In this document: piece by piece, positions 23,935 to 36,700 of the stretch
Position numbering within the stretch: position 1 is the stretch's first letter
Layout: every line of letters starts with the position of its first letter
Source: Brachypodium distachyon
Lineage: Eukaryota; Streptophyta; Magnoliopsida; Poales; Poaceae
Direction of reading: 5' to 3'
DNA length: 64,000 bases
Assembly (NCBI RefSeq): GCF_000005505.3
Contig: NC_016132.3
Location: forward strand, 31,386,914 to 31,450,913
Notes under the pieces: generated by a model
Seen by the model: only the letters and a program-made list of their open reading frames with translations
The model's database searches: none
What the model was told of the DNA's origin: nothing
Position numbers and translations under genes: made by a program

Positions 23935-26900
23935 TTGTAGGTGTTTGCTTCCGGTGGTGCGTCATGGATAATTAGTAGCGGTGCTACAAATCATATGACC
24001 GGGAGCATGCAAGAATTTGGTTGTTGAGCTTAAACCTTACTCATCTAGCTACAACTAAGTTATATTTGGGGACTCTTAAAATTAAAAGGTATTGAGTCTT
24101 GGCAAGGTGATAACATCTTTGGATCCTCCATTGAGAATGTTATCCTTGTTGAAACTCCTTCATTCAATTTACTTCCATTTGTCAATAAGCACTTATGAGC
24201 TTTTCATCTTTATTTGGTTTACACCATGTGACCCTTGTATGGAGCAAGACTCTTAAAGTAGCCTTTGTTGGATATGTGGAAAATGGTTCTTATGTGGTAG
24301 ATTTCTCTAAGAAACCCACTAAAACCGAAACATGTCTAAAGACTAAATTTGATATGGGATGGTTTTGACATTACCATTTAACCCCCATGTCAATATGAGT
24401 TCTTTGCAAAGTCTTCTAAAGGGGAAACATGTGTTTGGTCTAACCAATGTGATTTTTGCCAAAGATTGTGCTTGTAGTGCTTGCATTGAAGGTAAATTAC
24501 ATGAGAAGAGAGGCTTCCCCACAAGAATGTATTATCACTTCCAAGAGGCCCTTGGAGCTCCTTCACTTTGATCTCTTCGGTCCTCTAACTAATGGTAGTC
24601 AATGGTAGTCTTGGTGGTATGAAATATTGTTTGGTTATTGTTGATGACTATTATAAGTACACATGGTATATTCTTGAAGTCAAGAGTGAGACCCAACAAA
24701 CCTTCATCGACATTTCCAATGAAGCCCAACGCCAATATGGTATAATATTTTGGCTATTAGAAGCGACAACGGCACCGAATTCAAGAACTACACCTTGGCT
24801 GAATTTTTTAGTGATGGGGGTATGAAACGTCAATATTCCGCTGCATTTACCCCTCAACAAAATGGTGTAGTGGAGAGAAAGAATATGACTCATATGGATG
24901 CGGCAAGGACATTGTTGGAGGAGTTTAACTCTCCATACAACTTTTGGACCAAACCAATTAACACCGCATGCCATGCAACCAACCATCTCTATCTCCACAA
25001 GATCTTGAACAAGACTCCTGATGAAATTCTAGCGAGACACAAGGCCAACCTCAAGTACTTTCGGGTATTCGGTTGTAAGTGTTTCATTTTCAAGAAAGGT
25101 GTTCGTTTAGCTATGTGTGAACTTAAACTTATGAGAGTATATTTGTTGGTTATGCTTCTTACCCCCATGCTTATAGAGACAACAACAAATACATTGGAAT
25201 TGTTGAAGAATCTTGTAGTATGGAGTTTGATGAGAATAATGGCTCTCATATGGGGTAAGTTGATCTTGTTGATGTAGATGTTGAAATTCCTATCCAAGCC
25301 ATATGAAGAATGGGCATAGGTAAAATCATGCTCATTGAGGAACCCCGTGTGGAAGAAGGAGAAGAACAATGCTCTACTCAAGTGGAGCCCTCGCCAACAC
25401 AAGATCCACAAGCAAACCAAGAACAAGTCCCTCATGTTGATGACCAAGTTGATCAAGGGCAAGATCAAACTCAAGATGTTGGTGATTCATCACCCAATGA
25501 TGCGCAAGATCAAGATCCTCAAGATGATCAAGCTTCCATTGAGCGTCAAGATACATCTCAAGAAGCTCTTGATCGTCGTGCTATGGGGATCGCCTCACGT
25601 CTTCAACAACAAGAACACACCTTGGACAAGGTCCTAGGAAGCGTGAGGAAAGGGGTACATGAAGCACTCAAAGATCCGGTTTGGCTTAATGCCATGGATG
25701 AAGAATTAAACAACTACGAGCACAACTAGTGTGGTCATTGGTTGAGAAGCCAAAGGATTAATTGCAAGAATGTCATATGGACCAAATAGATATTTAAGAA
25801 CAAGCAAGATGTCCTTGGGCAAGTGACAAGGAACAAGGCAAGATTGGTGGCTCAAAATTTCTCCCAAGTCGAGGGTATTGACTACGATGAAACTTTCGCT
25901 CCCATTGCTCGCCTTGAATCTATTCATATCTTCCTTGCATATGCATCACATCATAATATTACTTTGCATATGCATCACATTAAAAGTGCATTTCTCTATG
26001 GTCCACTAAATGATTTGGGGTATGTTAAAGAACCACCGGTATTTGAGAATCCTAAATTTCCTAACCACATCTATAAACTTGATAAGGCGCTCTATTGACT
26101 TATGAAAGCTCCACATGCTTGGTATGAGCACCTTAGAGAGTTGTTAGTGGATTGTGGATTTGAAATTGAGCTAATTGATTCCACTCTTGTTACTAAGAGA
26201 TTTGGTGGTGATTTGTTTATATGCCAACTATATGTTGACGACATTATATATATTTGGTTATTCTAACAATGCTTTGAGTGATGATTTTCTAAGCTAATGA
26301 CCGATAAGTTTCAGATGTCTATGATGGGTGAATTGGAGTTCTTCCTTGGATTCAAATCAAACAATTGAGAGGACGGATTTTCATTAATCAAGCTAAATAT
26401 ACCCAAGACATGCTCAAGAGATTCAAGATGGATGATGCCTAGTGTGCAAGGACTCCAATGCCAAAATCAAGTTCTCTTGTTCTCGATCCCAATGGTAATA
26501 TGTTGATCAAAAGGTATATTGTTTTATGATTGGATCTTTAATCTACCTTTGTGCATTTAGATCGGATATTATGTTGAGTGTGGGTGTTTGTGCAAGATGT
26601 CAATCCGCACCAAGAGATTGTCACTTAATTAGTGACGGCCAAAAAAATCTTTTGATACTTGGTTCATACCTCAAACTTTGGATTATGGTATCCTAAAGGT
26701 TCAAGTTCAATTTTATTGGATATTCGGATTTGGATTGGGTGGGAGATAAAATGGATATGAAGTCCACATCCGGGGCGTGCCAATTTATTGGTAGGTCTTT
26801 GGTGTGTTGTCTTCTAAGAAGCAAAATTGTGTGTCTCTATCTACCTCCGAAGCCGAGTACGTCGCAGCCGCAAGTTGTTGTGCACAATTGTGATGGATGA

Positions 26901-27183
26901 GGCAAACCTTATTAGACTTTAGAATCACTTGTGAAAAGTGCGCCTCTTTTGTGTGACAATGGGAGTGCTATCAAGATTGTCCACAACCCCACGCAACATA
27001 GCAAGACGAAGCATACTGAGATCTGTCATCATTTCATTTGAGTGCACGTGGAACGTGGTGATATATATTGAGCTCTCATTTGTAGCCACGGGCAAGCAAC
27101 TAGCGCATATTTTTATGAAGCTACTTGACGAAGCAAGATTATGTGATTTGAGGTGTGAGCTAAATATCATAAGATTCAAGTAA
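23935..27183 (+). pseudogene. Copia pol region (protease, integrase, RT, RNase H), broken
   Basis: The protease motif near 23965 reads SSGATNHMTGS, where the catalytic Asp of the usual DSGA is Ser. A GAG-pre-integrase block lies at about 24390-24560. Integrase is at 24600-25060, with VDDY, SDNGTEF and GVVERKN motifs. Reverse transcriptase runs at 25820-26480, with ARLVAQNFSQVEGIDYDETF and an intact YVDD at 26231-26242, but a TGA at 26096-26098 replaces the Gly codon expected in the LYGL motif. RNase H is at about 26730-27180. Many frame changes make pol non-functional. Confidence 0.88.
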
Positions 27184-27189
27184 TGTGGT

Positions 27190-29616
27190 ATGATGAACTT
27201 GCACACCTACCCACGGTTAACATTTATCTTGTTTTGGTGTAGGCATGAATGTAGGGGGAGCATAGCTCTATTCATGGGCAAGTGCTACTTCTACTATGAA
27301 TAAATTGTTTTATTTACTTTGTACTTAATTGTGAGTTTTGATTCTTGAGCCCAAGACTTTATCTTCGAGGTGTCAAGATCATATTTGCTCAAACATGGTG
27401 GCTAAGGCCACCACCTCCTCACGTAAGGAGTTGGTTCTTATTTGGAATTCATTGCATATCTAGTCAAGTATGACACTATATGATTATCTATGGAAAAACA
27501 CTCATAATTGGTTTTAAATTTGCATCCTGCAATTTGAGTGTGTATTGCCATATTATATACTTTGTGCGCATCTTATCCTAAGCCTTTAATCTTACCTAAA
27601 AACCATCTATTCTCAAAGCACAAGTTTCATGTTTTGAAACTTGGAGGTTCCGCCATTCCAGGGCGGTACTACCGTTCCTCCCAGGGCAGTACTACCGGAC
27701 AATGGTACAACCTCCCTTCACAGGGCGGTACAACCACCGACAGTGGATTTCTAAAGAGTGAATGGGGTGGAGCTGGTTGAGTGGGAGTGTTCTTCCTTCT
27801 CCATCTGTGCCCCCAACCATATAGTTCCTCCACTCTCTTCTTTGGCGAACTCCCCAAGCTAATGCTTGGATCCACCGGTTATCCGGTCCTTCCAAACATC
27901 TATTCCACGGGAACCGTTTCCCTTCATCTCCTCTATCATGAAGACGGGTAATTTTCTCATTTTCTCTAGGGTTGATGCCCTAGGTGTTTTTGTGAGCAAT
28001 GTGCCATGTCTATTGGTAGAATCTAGTCTTGGAGTAGCTTTGTTTCCGGGAGTTTGTGTGCTTATCTACTCCCTCGTATCTATAGATCTTTCACAGGTGC
28101 TGGCTCAAGCAAAGCTATGGAAAGAAAGTGACCAAGAAAAGAGAGATCTTTAGAAATAAAAAAGCATGCGAGTCAAAGTTTAGTTTTGAAGGTGATTTCG
28201 GTCATTGTGATGATATTGTTCTTGAGATGCCACATAGAGCCCCAAGCAAGAATGAGAGTGTGTTTGGCACGATAGAAAGGAAGATGAAGAAAGTGTTTTG
28301 TTTCCAACAAGAATGCAAAGATCTTCAATTTCAATGAAAAGAAGATGTTGAGAGCAATCAATATGGGTGTTGCTAATCAATTTTTACACCCTTGAAGAAT
28401 GGAAATCAATTCATGGAGTTTGAGATGAAGATGAAGTTTTCCACCTCAACCTCCAACCCAATATGAAGAAGATGACCCCAAGACAAAGAAGAAGATGAAG
28501 CCTTCATAGCCTCCGGTTGATCTCCTTGTTGGGACGTTCTTCCCTTTTTGGTGTCTTGATGCCAAAGGGGGAGAGGTTTAGAGAAGTCTAGGAGAGATTA
28601 GCGAAGAGTTGTGAGGTTTAGATTGCTAGACTTGCGGGGATTTGCACAGGTTTTTAAGTCACAAGCTTGGTTCTTTATACATTTCATTTGATGGTGTTTG
28701 TGAACTTTATTTGTGTGTGGTTTGATCGTTACATTTATTTATGCCATTTGTATCATTGCTTTGAACTAATGGTGACCTTTTTAGGTCCTTATGCTTTGAT
28801 ACATTTTGTGTAAGACATGTTCTTTATATGCTTGAGATGTAATAGCTTGTCATGTGCTTAATGTTCACTTTGTGATATGCTTTGTGACTTTTATGACTGG
28901 CTATATCTCACATGTGCTTTATATCTATATCATGTCTTGCTAATCATGTGTGGAGACGTTTTCAGTTTTATCTTTGTAGAATTTGCTCCATCACATGATC
29001 TATTTGGCAAAGGTATGCCTTTGGTGGGATTGTTTGTGAGACATGGTTAACTTCTATATGCATGAGTCTTAATAGCTTAAGTCATTTGGTGTTATCATGC
29101 TTTACTCTATACCTATGACTTGCTATGCTTTTATGATCTATTCTTTCATGCATATTTGCTCCATGCCTATACCATGTCTTACTAATCTTGTGTGGAGATG
29201 TTGTTAATTTTTGCCCTTATAGAATTGCTCCATCACAAGATCTCATTGCAAAAGGTATGATTTCAATTGTTGGATTTATCTAACCCATTATGCTTCATGG
29301 AAGCATTGTTCTATATATTGTTGGATAAGTCCATGTAGGGTTCATTCACTTTTGTTATGCCTCTTGAAGGTATGCTCTATATCTTGTATGAATGATCTTT
29401 GTGAAGCTCTCATTGAAACATCTTTATCATTTGCAATTGAGTTGTTGGTTTATAAAATCTAGGGGGAGCGTTGATCCTAGAGTATGTGCACTTCGCATTC
29501 CAAAAGCAAATTGAAATGGTGCATATATCTAGGGGGAGCCCGTCTATATGTTATATCCCTTTGCCTTAAGCTTTATTGTTATATCTTATTGCAAATCGTT
29601 ATGTTGTCATCAAACA
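27190..29616 (+). other. Copia region between pol and 3' LTR
   Basis: About 2.4 kb without an assignable product. Sireviruses may carry an envelope-like frame here, but I see none that can be supported. Purine tracts with GGGGGAG occur near 27252, 28564, 29463 and 29532. GGCGGTACTACCG-type motifs near 27660-27740 echo the LTR palindrome. Confidence 0.5.
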
Positions 29617-29632
29617 CCAAAAATGGGGAGAT
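29617..29632 (+). other. Polypurine tract
   Basis: AAAAATGGGGAGAT lies directly before the 3' LTR, where plus-strand priming occurs in LTR retrotransposons. Confidence 0.75.
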
Positions 29633-30942
29633 TGAAAGGGCATTTCGATCCCTAAGTGTTTTGGTGTTAATGACAACATGACTCGTGGACTAACCATGAG
29701 CTCAAGTGTTTCAGATGTGAGATCAAATGGCACAAGACGGTTCGTTGCCCTCAAAAAGGAAAGAAGCGTAGATGGATTTACGGCTTTTTATTTATATTGA
29801 GTCGTAGGAAATCCGTACTATTAAGAGGGAGTCCACATGGGAAAGGTTTGGGTGAATCAACTTCACGTACACAAATCTACTATATTTGCACCCACATAAA
29901 GCCGTTTCCTTAGTGGGAGAGAGACCACCTCATAATCTTAGCCTAAGGGTTTAGTGCCTAATTGTCTCCAAGGCGGAAGTGCAGCTCTTTCCAGGCCGGT
30001 AATTCCGCCCCAGTACCGGAACCGCACCTAAACGCTACTGTCTTCTAGCGGTAGTGGGGCGGTACCGGAGCGGTACTACCACTGGTGGTAGTACCTCTCT
30101 GCTACCTCTCTACCACCCGGCTGCGCGAAATTCACTTAACGGTCAGATTTTGAGGCGCCCTTTAAATAGGAGTCGTCCCCTACCTCGGAACTCCTCCTCC
30201 ACCAAGCTTCGAATTCCTACATCTCCCTCCCTAGTGCTTCCCCAATCTTGATTCTTTGAGGATTGGAGGAAAAGATCTTGATCTAGGGTTTCACCAAATT
30301 GAAAAGTTGATTCCCCTTGTTTCCTTTGTGGATTTTGTTACTCTTGGGATTTTGGGATCCCTAGCCAGAGGTGTCTCTTCAAGACCTCCAATCTTGTGAG
30401 GAGGTGCTTGAGGAGTTGGGAATGAGCCTCCAATTAAGTTGTGGAGTTCTACCCTTCTCCTTGTTTGTAAGGGTTCGGCGTTCGCCCTCAAGGAAGACAC
30501 TAGTGGAACTCACCTCACCTTTCTGGTGGTGTGAGAGCTCATCTCACCTTTGTGGTTTGGTGAGTTGGAGAATAGAGTGAGCCTTTGTGGCGCCTCTACC
30601 TTTGTGGTAGAGCGCTCCTCCAAACGGAGACGTACACCGACCCCAATAGGTGGAACTCCGGTGAAATCTTCATCTCCCCGTGTGGTATCATTCTTGCCCC
30701 TTTACTTACTCGCAAAGCTTAATTGTTTATCTTGTGCTTCGACTATCAAGTAAGTTTCAATTGATTATCTATTGCTTGTGCTCGTGCTTCGGCTATTGCA
30801 TCATACTAGGGGTGTTCATCATTTAGACGTTTTAGTGAACCCATGTATTGATGCTTGTATCCATAAAAGTGAAAAGAAAAAGTAAAATTTGTTAGTGGCC
30901 TATTCAACCCCCCCCCCTCTAGTCGACCATACCGATCTTTCA
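29633..30942 (+). repeat. 3' LTR of plus-strand Copia element
   Basis: Length is 1310 bp, from TGAAAGGGCATTTCGATC to CCGATCTTTCA, closely matching 20511-21836. It carries the same palindrome at 30072-30095 and TATA-like box at 30161-30168. Confidence 0.93.
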
Positions 30943-30947
30943 AAAGT
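30943..30947. repeat. Target site duplication, right copy (AAAGT)
   Basis: Matches 20506-20510 and follows the CA end of the 3' LTR without a gap. Confidence 0.9.
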
Positions 30948-31956
30948 GATAGTCAACTTCGATGTGTTTTGTTCGGGCATGAAATACTGGATTCGCCGAG
31001 AGGTATGTAGCACCGATGTTATCACACCAAAGTATAGGAGGCTGGGGTTGGGAGATTCCCAATTCCTGAAGCAAAGACTGTACCCAGATAAGCTCTGCAG
31101 TGGCATTGGCCACAACCTTGTATTCCACTTCAGTGCTGCTACGTGATACAGTAGCCTGTTTCCGAGCACTCCAGGCGATCAAGTTGGAACCAAAGAACAC
31201 AGCATAACCCCCCGTGGATCGCCTGTCATCTGGACTACCGGCCCAGTCCGCATCAGAGTACGCCGAGAGGACCCTAGAGGGGTTCGGCCGAAGGTGCCTC
31301 GAATGTAGTGTGCTTGACAGCAGACCAATGAGTGTCGCGAGGCGCGTGAAGATACTGACAAACTCTGTTGACAGCAAAGGAAATATCTGGTCGCGTGATC
31401 GTCAGGTACTGAAACCCACCAACAATACTCCGGTACTCTATAGCATCCTCAGAGGACAGAAGCTCACCATCAACATCAGTAATCTTGTCAGTGGTAGACA
31501 TAGGCGTGGTGGTCGTCTTGCACTTAAGCATCCCAGCTCGCTGCAGCAGATCCAAAGAATACTTCTTCTGTGTCATAACCAGACCATCGTCACGATGGAC
31601 AACCTTCAAACCCAGAAAGAAGTGGAGTTTACCAAGGTCTTTGACAGCAAAATCAGCACCAAGAGCACGAACAAGAGCGTCTGCAGCCAACGGAGACGAA
31701 CTGACAAGGATTATATCATTTACATAGACCAACAAGTACATAGTAACCTCGGACTTCTGTAGAAGAAATAAATATGAATCAGCAGCGGAGGGTGCAAAAC
31801 CATGAGCACGGAGGGCAGTAGCAAGACAAGCATGCCAAGCACGGGAAGCTTGCTTCGGACCATAAAGCGTTTTTGTGAGACGACAGAGATAATCTGGACG
31901 ATCAGGATCAACAAAACCAGGCAGCTGCGGCATATAAACCTCCTCCTCCAAAGTAC
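30943..31956 (-). pseudogene. Older Copia pol fragment (RT to RNase H), interrupted and truncated
   Basis: On the minus strand the fragment enters at an RT block containing EEEVYMPQLPGF and LTKTLYGPKQASRAWHA, has YVND where the catalytic YVDD is expected, changes frame near 31300-31380, and continues into RNase H with [20 protein letters not shown] and [16 protein letters not shown]. It stops at the younger element and resumes at 20510-20340. Nothing upstream of the RT block remains, so the 5' LTR, gag, protease and integrase are lost. Its truncation point lies about 230 bp past the DUF620 stop codon. Confidence 0.9.
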
Positions 31957-32186
31957 ATGTTACTATATATGTCACCCAAAATTTTCCTGTCTTCGATCAC
32001 GTCATGTTAGTATATGTCTTGACACTTTGACACGTTTCTTGTGATGTTCAGTTCTAATGTTTTGCATGTTCGAAGGCAAAATGCAAAGTACATGCAAACA
32101 TACATTTTTTACCGATGGGCGCGGTGAGACGCACCTCCTGATCTAGCTAGTAAATAAACATATCATCATACAACGGCTCCTCCATC

Positions 32187-33834
32187 CTATCTTGTGGATG
32201 CGCGCGTTGAGTCTTTGGAATCATCGGCGGCGTCCACGTCATCAACCGCGACAACCTTGGCCGGACCGAACCAACCTAGTCCAGTCACGGCCGGAACAAG
32301 CGCCTTCTTTGCCTTGACGACACTCTTTGCACACAAAGCAGCTTCGGCGGCATTGTCCTTCTTCTTCTTCTGCTGCTGCTGTTTGGAACTGCTGACAAGT
32401 AGGTCCCTGGGAGGCAAGAAGCATTCCCTGGACAGCCCGGCCACGTTGAAGTCCACCTCCTCGATACTCCACGTCTCCTCCATGGTCGTGGTGCACGGCC
32501 TCATCTTCCTCCCGGCCGCCTCGGCGTCGCCCGTGAAACGGGACAGCGAGACGACGGTGCGGCCGGCGTGCGCGATGTTGATGCCGTCCACGGCCCGGTA
32601 GTCGCCGATGGAGGACTCCATGGTGGTCTCCCAGTACAAGTTCTGAATCTCAGAAGCGCTGCTGATCTCCGTGGGCACGCGCAGCAGGTGGGTGTCCTCG
32701 AGCCGGACGAGCAGCCCCGTCCTCTGGCTGAAGTACCCCCACAGCGCGTGCCGGACCACCTCCACGTCGTCGCTGCTCCGCGCGTCTAGCGCGGAGCGGT
32801 CGGCGTCGACGCGGAGCACGAAGCAGTCCTCCCCGTCCACGGATTCCTCGCCGACCCATGCCGCGCTCGAGAAGAGGTCCGCCGTCGATTTTGGGTCCAA
32901 ACCCTGCAGAGCAGATAACATGGAGGACATTTGATCAATATACTACTCAGTTAAATTAGTAATTGTTGTACATTGTGCAAGGCACAAATGCAAGCAAGTA
33001 GGCACATGGGTGCACGTTCAGGCCGGTTGAACTTGTTTATTTTCAAAGGAACAATTAGAGAAGGGAAGTTGGTTAGTACCTGAACGCATCTGCGGATGGG
33101 CCGCGGAGGGCCACGGGAGGCGTGGGCCTGCTGCCAGGGCGTCTGGCGCCAGGCGACCTTGCCGTCGCTGCCGGCGCTCAGCTTGGTGCCACCGGAAACC
33201 ACCATCTCCACGCACCACAGCTCCGGCTTCTTCTGCCACACCACAAAGCCTCCGGACACCTCCCCAACGCTTTTCTTTGCTGCCCTGCCACCCTTGTTGC
33301 TGGATGTTGTAGTACTCATCCGGACGTTCCCCATCGCGTACATGCTCGTGGCCGCGCCGAGAGCCGCCTCGCCCCCCGCCGCCGCCACGTACTGCTCCAT
33401 CACGTACCTCGCCTTCGACACCTCCTGCAAACACACATAACGACGGGTCTCGATTATTAGCCGTGATCAAAGTCACAAACGCGAAAATTAACCATCGATA
33501 TATGTCCATGGTGAAACTAAAGGGAACTTACGAGGGGCTCCTCCTTGATGTCGTGTCCGGCGGCCATGGCCTTTCGGGCCTCCACGGGCTGAGGCACCAG
33601 CGGCGCGCCCATAACGCCGAGCATGATCTGCACGTCGGCGCGTGAAGGCTCGCGGCGGCGGTGTTGTTGGTCAGCGGCGTGTGAGCGCATCCACGCCTTT
33701 ACGGTGCCGCTGCGACGCCGGCGCCGGACGCCGCTGAATGCCGTGGCCGCCGTGTCCTGGAGCTCGGGGAGAGGCACCTCCAGGACGGTGTCGAGGCCAT
33801 CCTCCCGGTCTAGGTTGGGGCACAACTTCCTCAT
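32187..33834 (-). CDS. DUF620 family protein, three exons
   Basis: Minus-strand exons are 33834-33532, 33424-33080 and 32903-32187; introns are GT-AG, all phase 0, giving 454 aa and a TAG stop. The N-terminus MRKLCPNLDREDGLDTVLEV is the signature start of plant DUF620 proteins and decides the start codon. The conserved body follows: VMEQYVAAAGGEAAL and the SMYAMGNVRM block in exon 2, then GLDPKSTADLFSSA...CFVLRVDAD and the YFSQRTGLLVRLEDT block in exon 3. A Gln/Lys-rich low-complexity stretch lies near residue 405. The family is plant-specific and its function is not established; no signal peptide or membrane segment is evident. A TATA box lies 108 bp upstream. Nested retroelements lie just downstream. 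Confidence 0.93.
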
Positions 33835-33941
33835 GGTCAATAGCGTAGAGCTGATCGATGAGCTTTTCTGGTCAAGAGATTTGCTGAACTCGCTGAGCAC
33901 TAATGTGTGAGTACGTGCAGAACGGTGAGTGCAGTCGTGTC

Positions 33942-33948
33942 TATATAT
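33942..33948 (-). promoter_or_regulatory. TATA box of the DUF620 gene
   Basis: TATATAG on the minus strand about 108 bp upstream of the start codon, a usual distance for a plant core promoter plus short leader. Confidence 0.6.
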
Positions 33949-34418
33949 GGATGCGTCGTGGATGTGGCTGCACGTTTGGCTGCGTTTGCTGCAGCCCACC
34001 ACGTTCTCTATTTTAATACATGTAATGTAACGCAATATACGGCGAATCCTATTGTTTAGGCCAACAGGGGTCGAATATTTGTTCACTAGCTTGCTACCAA
34101 ATTGAAAGCTCTGATTCTTACGCGCGCTGGGTAGGGGAATGATTTGCGTTCGCGTTATTGGTTTTTCGGTCTGATCGAATTTGTTGTTTCTGGGGCAACT
34201 TGTAGGGTCAGATGGTGGCACTCCGGGGACATCTGATTTGACAGATCGATGGGCAGGATGCAAAACGACAACTATTATTTCTCGCATACCACTTTCCCCA
34301 ACAAAGAAATGATAGGAAGTTGCGAACCATCGGCGTACGAGCAGTACTAAATGCACGAAAAAAAAATATCTCTGAACTTGAATTGTGTCCGTGTTACTTT
34401 TTTCTGTTTTATAATGTA

Positions 34419-34496
34419 CTCCTTTACAAAATTATTGCCGTGTTTTTAGTGCAAATTTGAACTAAAATCACGACAATAATTTAGGAACAGAGAGAG
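34419..34496. mobile_element. Small Stowaway MITE, degenerate
   Basis: A 78-bp segment with CTCCTTTAC and ACAGAGAGAG ends and TA on both sides (34417-34418, 34497-34498). Its inner text (TTTGAACTAAAATCACGACAA) matches the elements near 51740 and 60105. Confidence 0.65.
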
Positions 34497-34551
34497 TAAG
34501 ATGTTTTATTATTAATAACTTTATATGTTTGTCATAATTCAAACTTCTTAA

Positions 34552-34737
34552 ACCATGTTTGGTTAGGCTTGACTTGTGGATTTTGTTTTTGGCTTATAAG
34601 CAAAAGAAGCAACTAGTTATGTATTTTTGGTTTTTGACTTAATATTGTTAGATGATGTTACAAGCAAAATTTTAAAGCCAAAAACACATAAGCTAAAAGT
34701 CAAAAGCCCCACTTCAAGCCTAAGCAAATAGTGCCTT
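34552..34737. mobile_element. Inverted-repeat miniature element, superfamily unclear
   Basis: Left end TGTTTGGTTAGGCTTGACTT and the complement of the right end (ATTTGCTTAGGCTTGAAGTG) match well, with further complementary arms inside. TTAAA occurs on both outer sides, but the duplication is not certain, so the superfamily is left open. Confidence 0.6.
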
Positions 34738-34739
34738 AA

Positions 34740-36690
34740 ACTTCTTATGTTCCTGAGCCCACCACCAATCCGCGTGGGTTCAACCAGAGCATGTCGCTAC
34801 CCTTCAGACTTCGTCTCTAATTGACCAACCCCTATAAATTTCATTATGTCGTGGTGTCGGGAAGGAGGCAAAAACAACCGGGAGAAAACCCACTGGAAAT
34901 TATGCTGCCGAGAAGGAGGAAATTGGAGGAGAGGGACACCAACAGGATCCACCTCCAAGTCTTCTTCAACCCCCTCTCACCTTCACCAATTCTATGCTGC
35001 TAGTAGGGAGTAGTTTACCTCTGGACCACGCGTTTGTGGTTGTAGTGGTTGTAGGTTATAACCAATCTCTCGATGGACTCTCTTGTTTATCAGCTATATA
35101 TAAGCTGCCCTACTTGATTATGACCTTCATGAAGTAATTCTTTCGGATGATAGATTCTTTCTTCGTGATCTTATCTGTGTTATACAATTTTTGTGATGGT
35201 TGATTGTGAGTTATTCAAGATACATATTGTTTACTCTGTTCTTCATGCATAGTGGTGTCAGACCACACCGAAAGGTGCTTAGGCCGTCAACAAAGCATTG
35301 TTCTATAGTAATAGTGCCACCAAAAAACCCTACAAAATAATCACATGACAAATAATACAATCTGCCTTAAAAAATATATGACGTCCCAGGAAATCGGTAT
35401 TAGGGATTAGCTTAAAAAGTGAACTGCGCCACTAATTTGCCCCCCCCCCCCCACCCCAAGCCCACCTGCAACTAAAGCCCACTAGCTCCCCGTTGCCCAC
35501 CAAGCACGTTCCTGATTCCTGAACTTCTCGACCGAGTGTTTGTGATTCTCAATCGAGCGTGGAACTGGAAGCGACCCCGCCTCCGCCAAAGTCCATGTGT
35601 GACATCCCAATTTCCAGATCCCCATGGCGACGTTCCTTATCCCCAATCTAATTTCGCCCCCTAATCAAGCAGGCAGCAGGTTAATCTACTTCTACTCAGA
35701 TTTAAAAAAAAAAATTGTTGTTCATAGACCATAGGAACTGCTGGATTGTGTTCAGATTAAGAAATTTCATACACTACACATCATTCGTGAAGTTCATCTT
35801 TCCGGCTGTACTTTGCTCACCCCTCTCATGCTGAGTTTCTGGCTCCGCCCCTGGTTTGATTCATTTCGAAATGGAAATATAACAGAAGATTATGAATGCT
35901 GAAGAAAATTTATGTTGGCAATAGATTAGATTGCACCACGCGTAGTTCGATCCTAGAAATCCGCTACTTTGTTCCCATCGAACTAATAGGATCGTCTCAG
36001 GCGAGACAAAACAAAAAATAATTCAGCTAGGCAGCTAACAAGGAAGCTCCCCTCCCCCTGCAGCTAGCACGAGACATGTTAGTTAGCTGCGCCGCGAGAT
36101 GTTCCACATCTCGATCATGTTCGTTGATTGAAAATCCGAAAATAAAATCTTTGCCGATCGGATGTCGATACGACAGGTGCGCATGCGCCAAGACGCAGCT
36201 CGACGCAGCCACGTTGTGGATTCTGTTGGTTTTGTGGCTACTCAGTCCTAGCTTAATTGCGATCCGGCGTATTATCTCTCCATTATGGATCAGCTGGACT
36301 TGGTATGTAGACATAGCTGCCTTATTACGGTTACGGCTGATGATTGCTAGCTTTGCCGCCAGCCCCCCGGCGCAGCGGCCGCCGCACGCACATGCATGAG
36401 CGTGCAGATGCAGCAGTGCTACGTGTCAAGCTCTGCCTGTATCCTATACGTGGCTGTCGTATCTTACAAAACATTGTGTTATCGTGCGTGCATCTCTATC
36501 GGTCGGCGCCGGCCTGGAAGGATAAAAGATAGGCAGGCATGCAGCATTGCAGCAGCTAGCTAAGCCCGGACAGCAGACGTGCGTCACGGAATTGACAATT
36601 TGACATCCGGGATTTGCTGCTACTGTATTGTAGAATTGACAGTTAGAGCAGTGGCATTGCATGGTATCTACAGCGATAACTGAAAAAAAC
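34740..36690. other. Intergenic, no gene seen
   Basis: Only short frames without recognisable domains. There is a 12-base C run near 35441. Confidence 0.4.
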
Positions 36691-36700
36691 AAATATTTTT

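Larger units (their letters stand above)
20511..30942 (+). mobile_element. Sirevirus-like Ty1/Copia LTR retrotransposon, complete but decayed
   Basis: The element is about 10.4 kb with LTRs at both ends (TG...CA), a 5-bp target duplication, a tRNA-Met-type primer binding site and a polypurine tract. Gag-like and pol regions are in Copia order: protease, integrase, reverse transcriptase, RNase H. About 2.4 kb lies between the end of RNase H and the 3' LTR, and several GGGGGAG tracts lie in it, both features reported for Sireviruses. Gag and pol carry many stops and frameshifts, so the copy cannot be autonomous. The family name is not assigned. Confidence 0.9.

Noticed and set aside
27190..29616. 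Envelope-like gene of the Copia element
   Set aside because: The position suits it, but no frame of useful length or recognisable feature is present.
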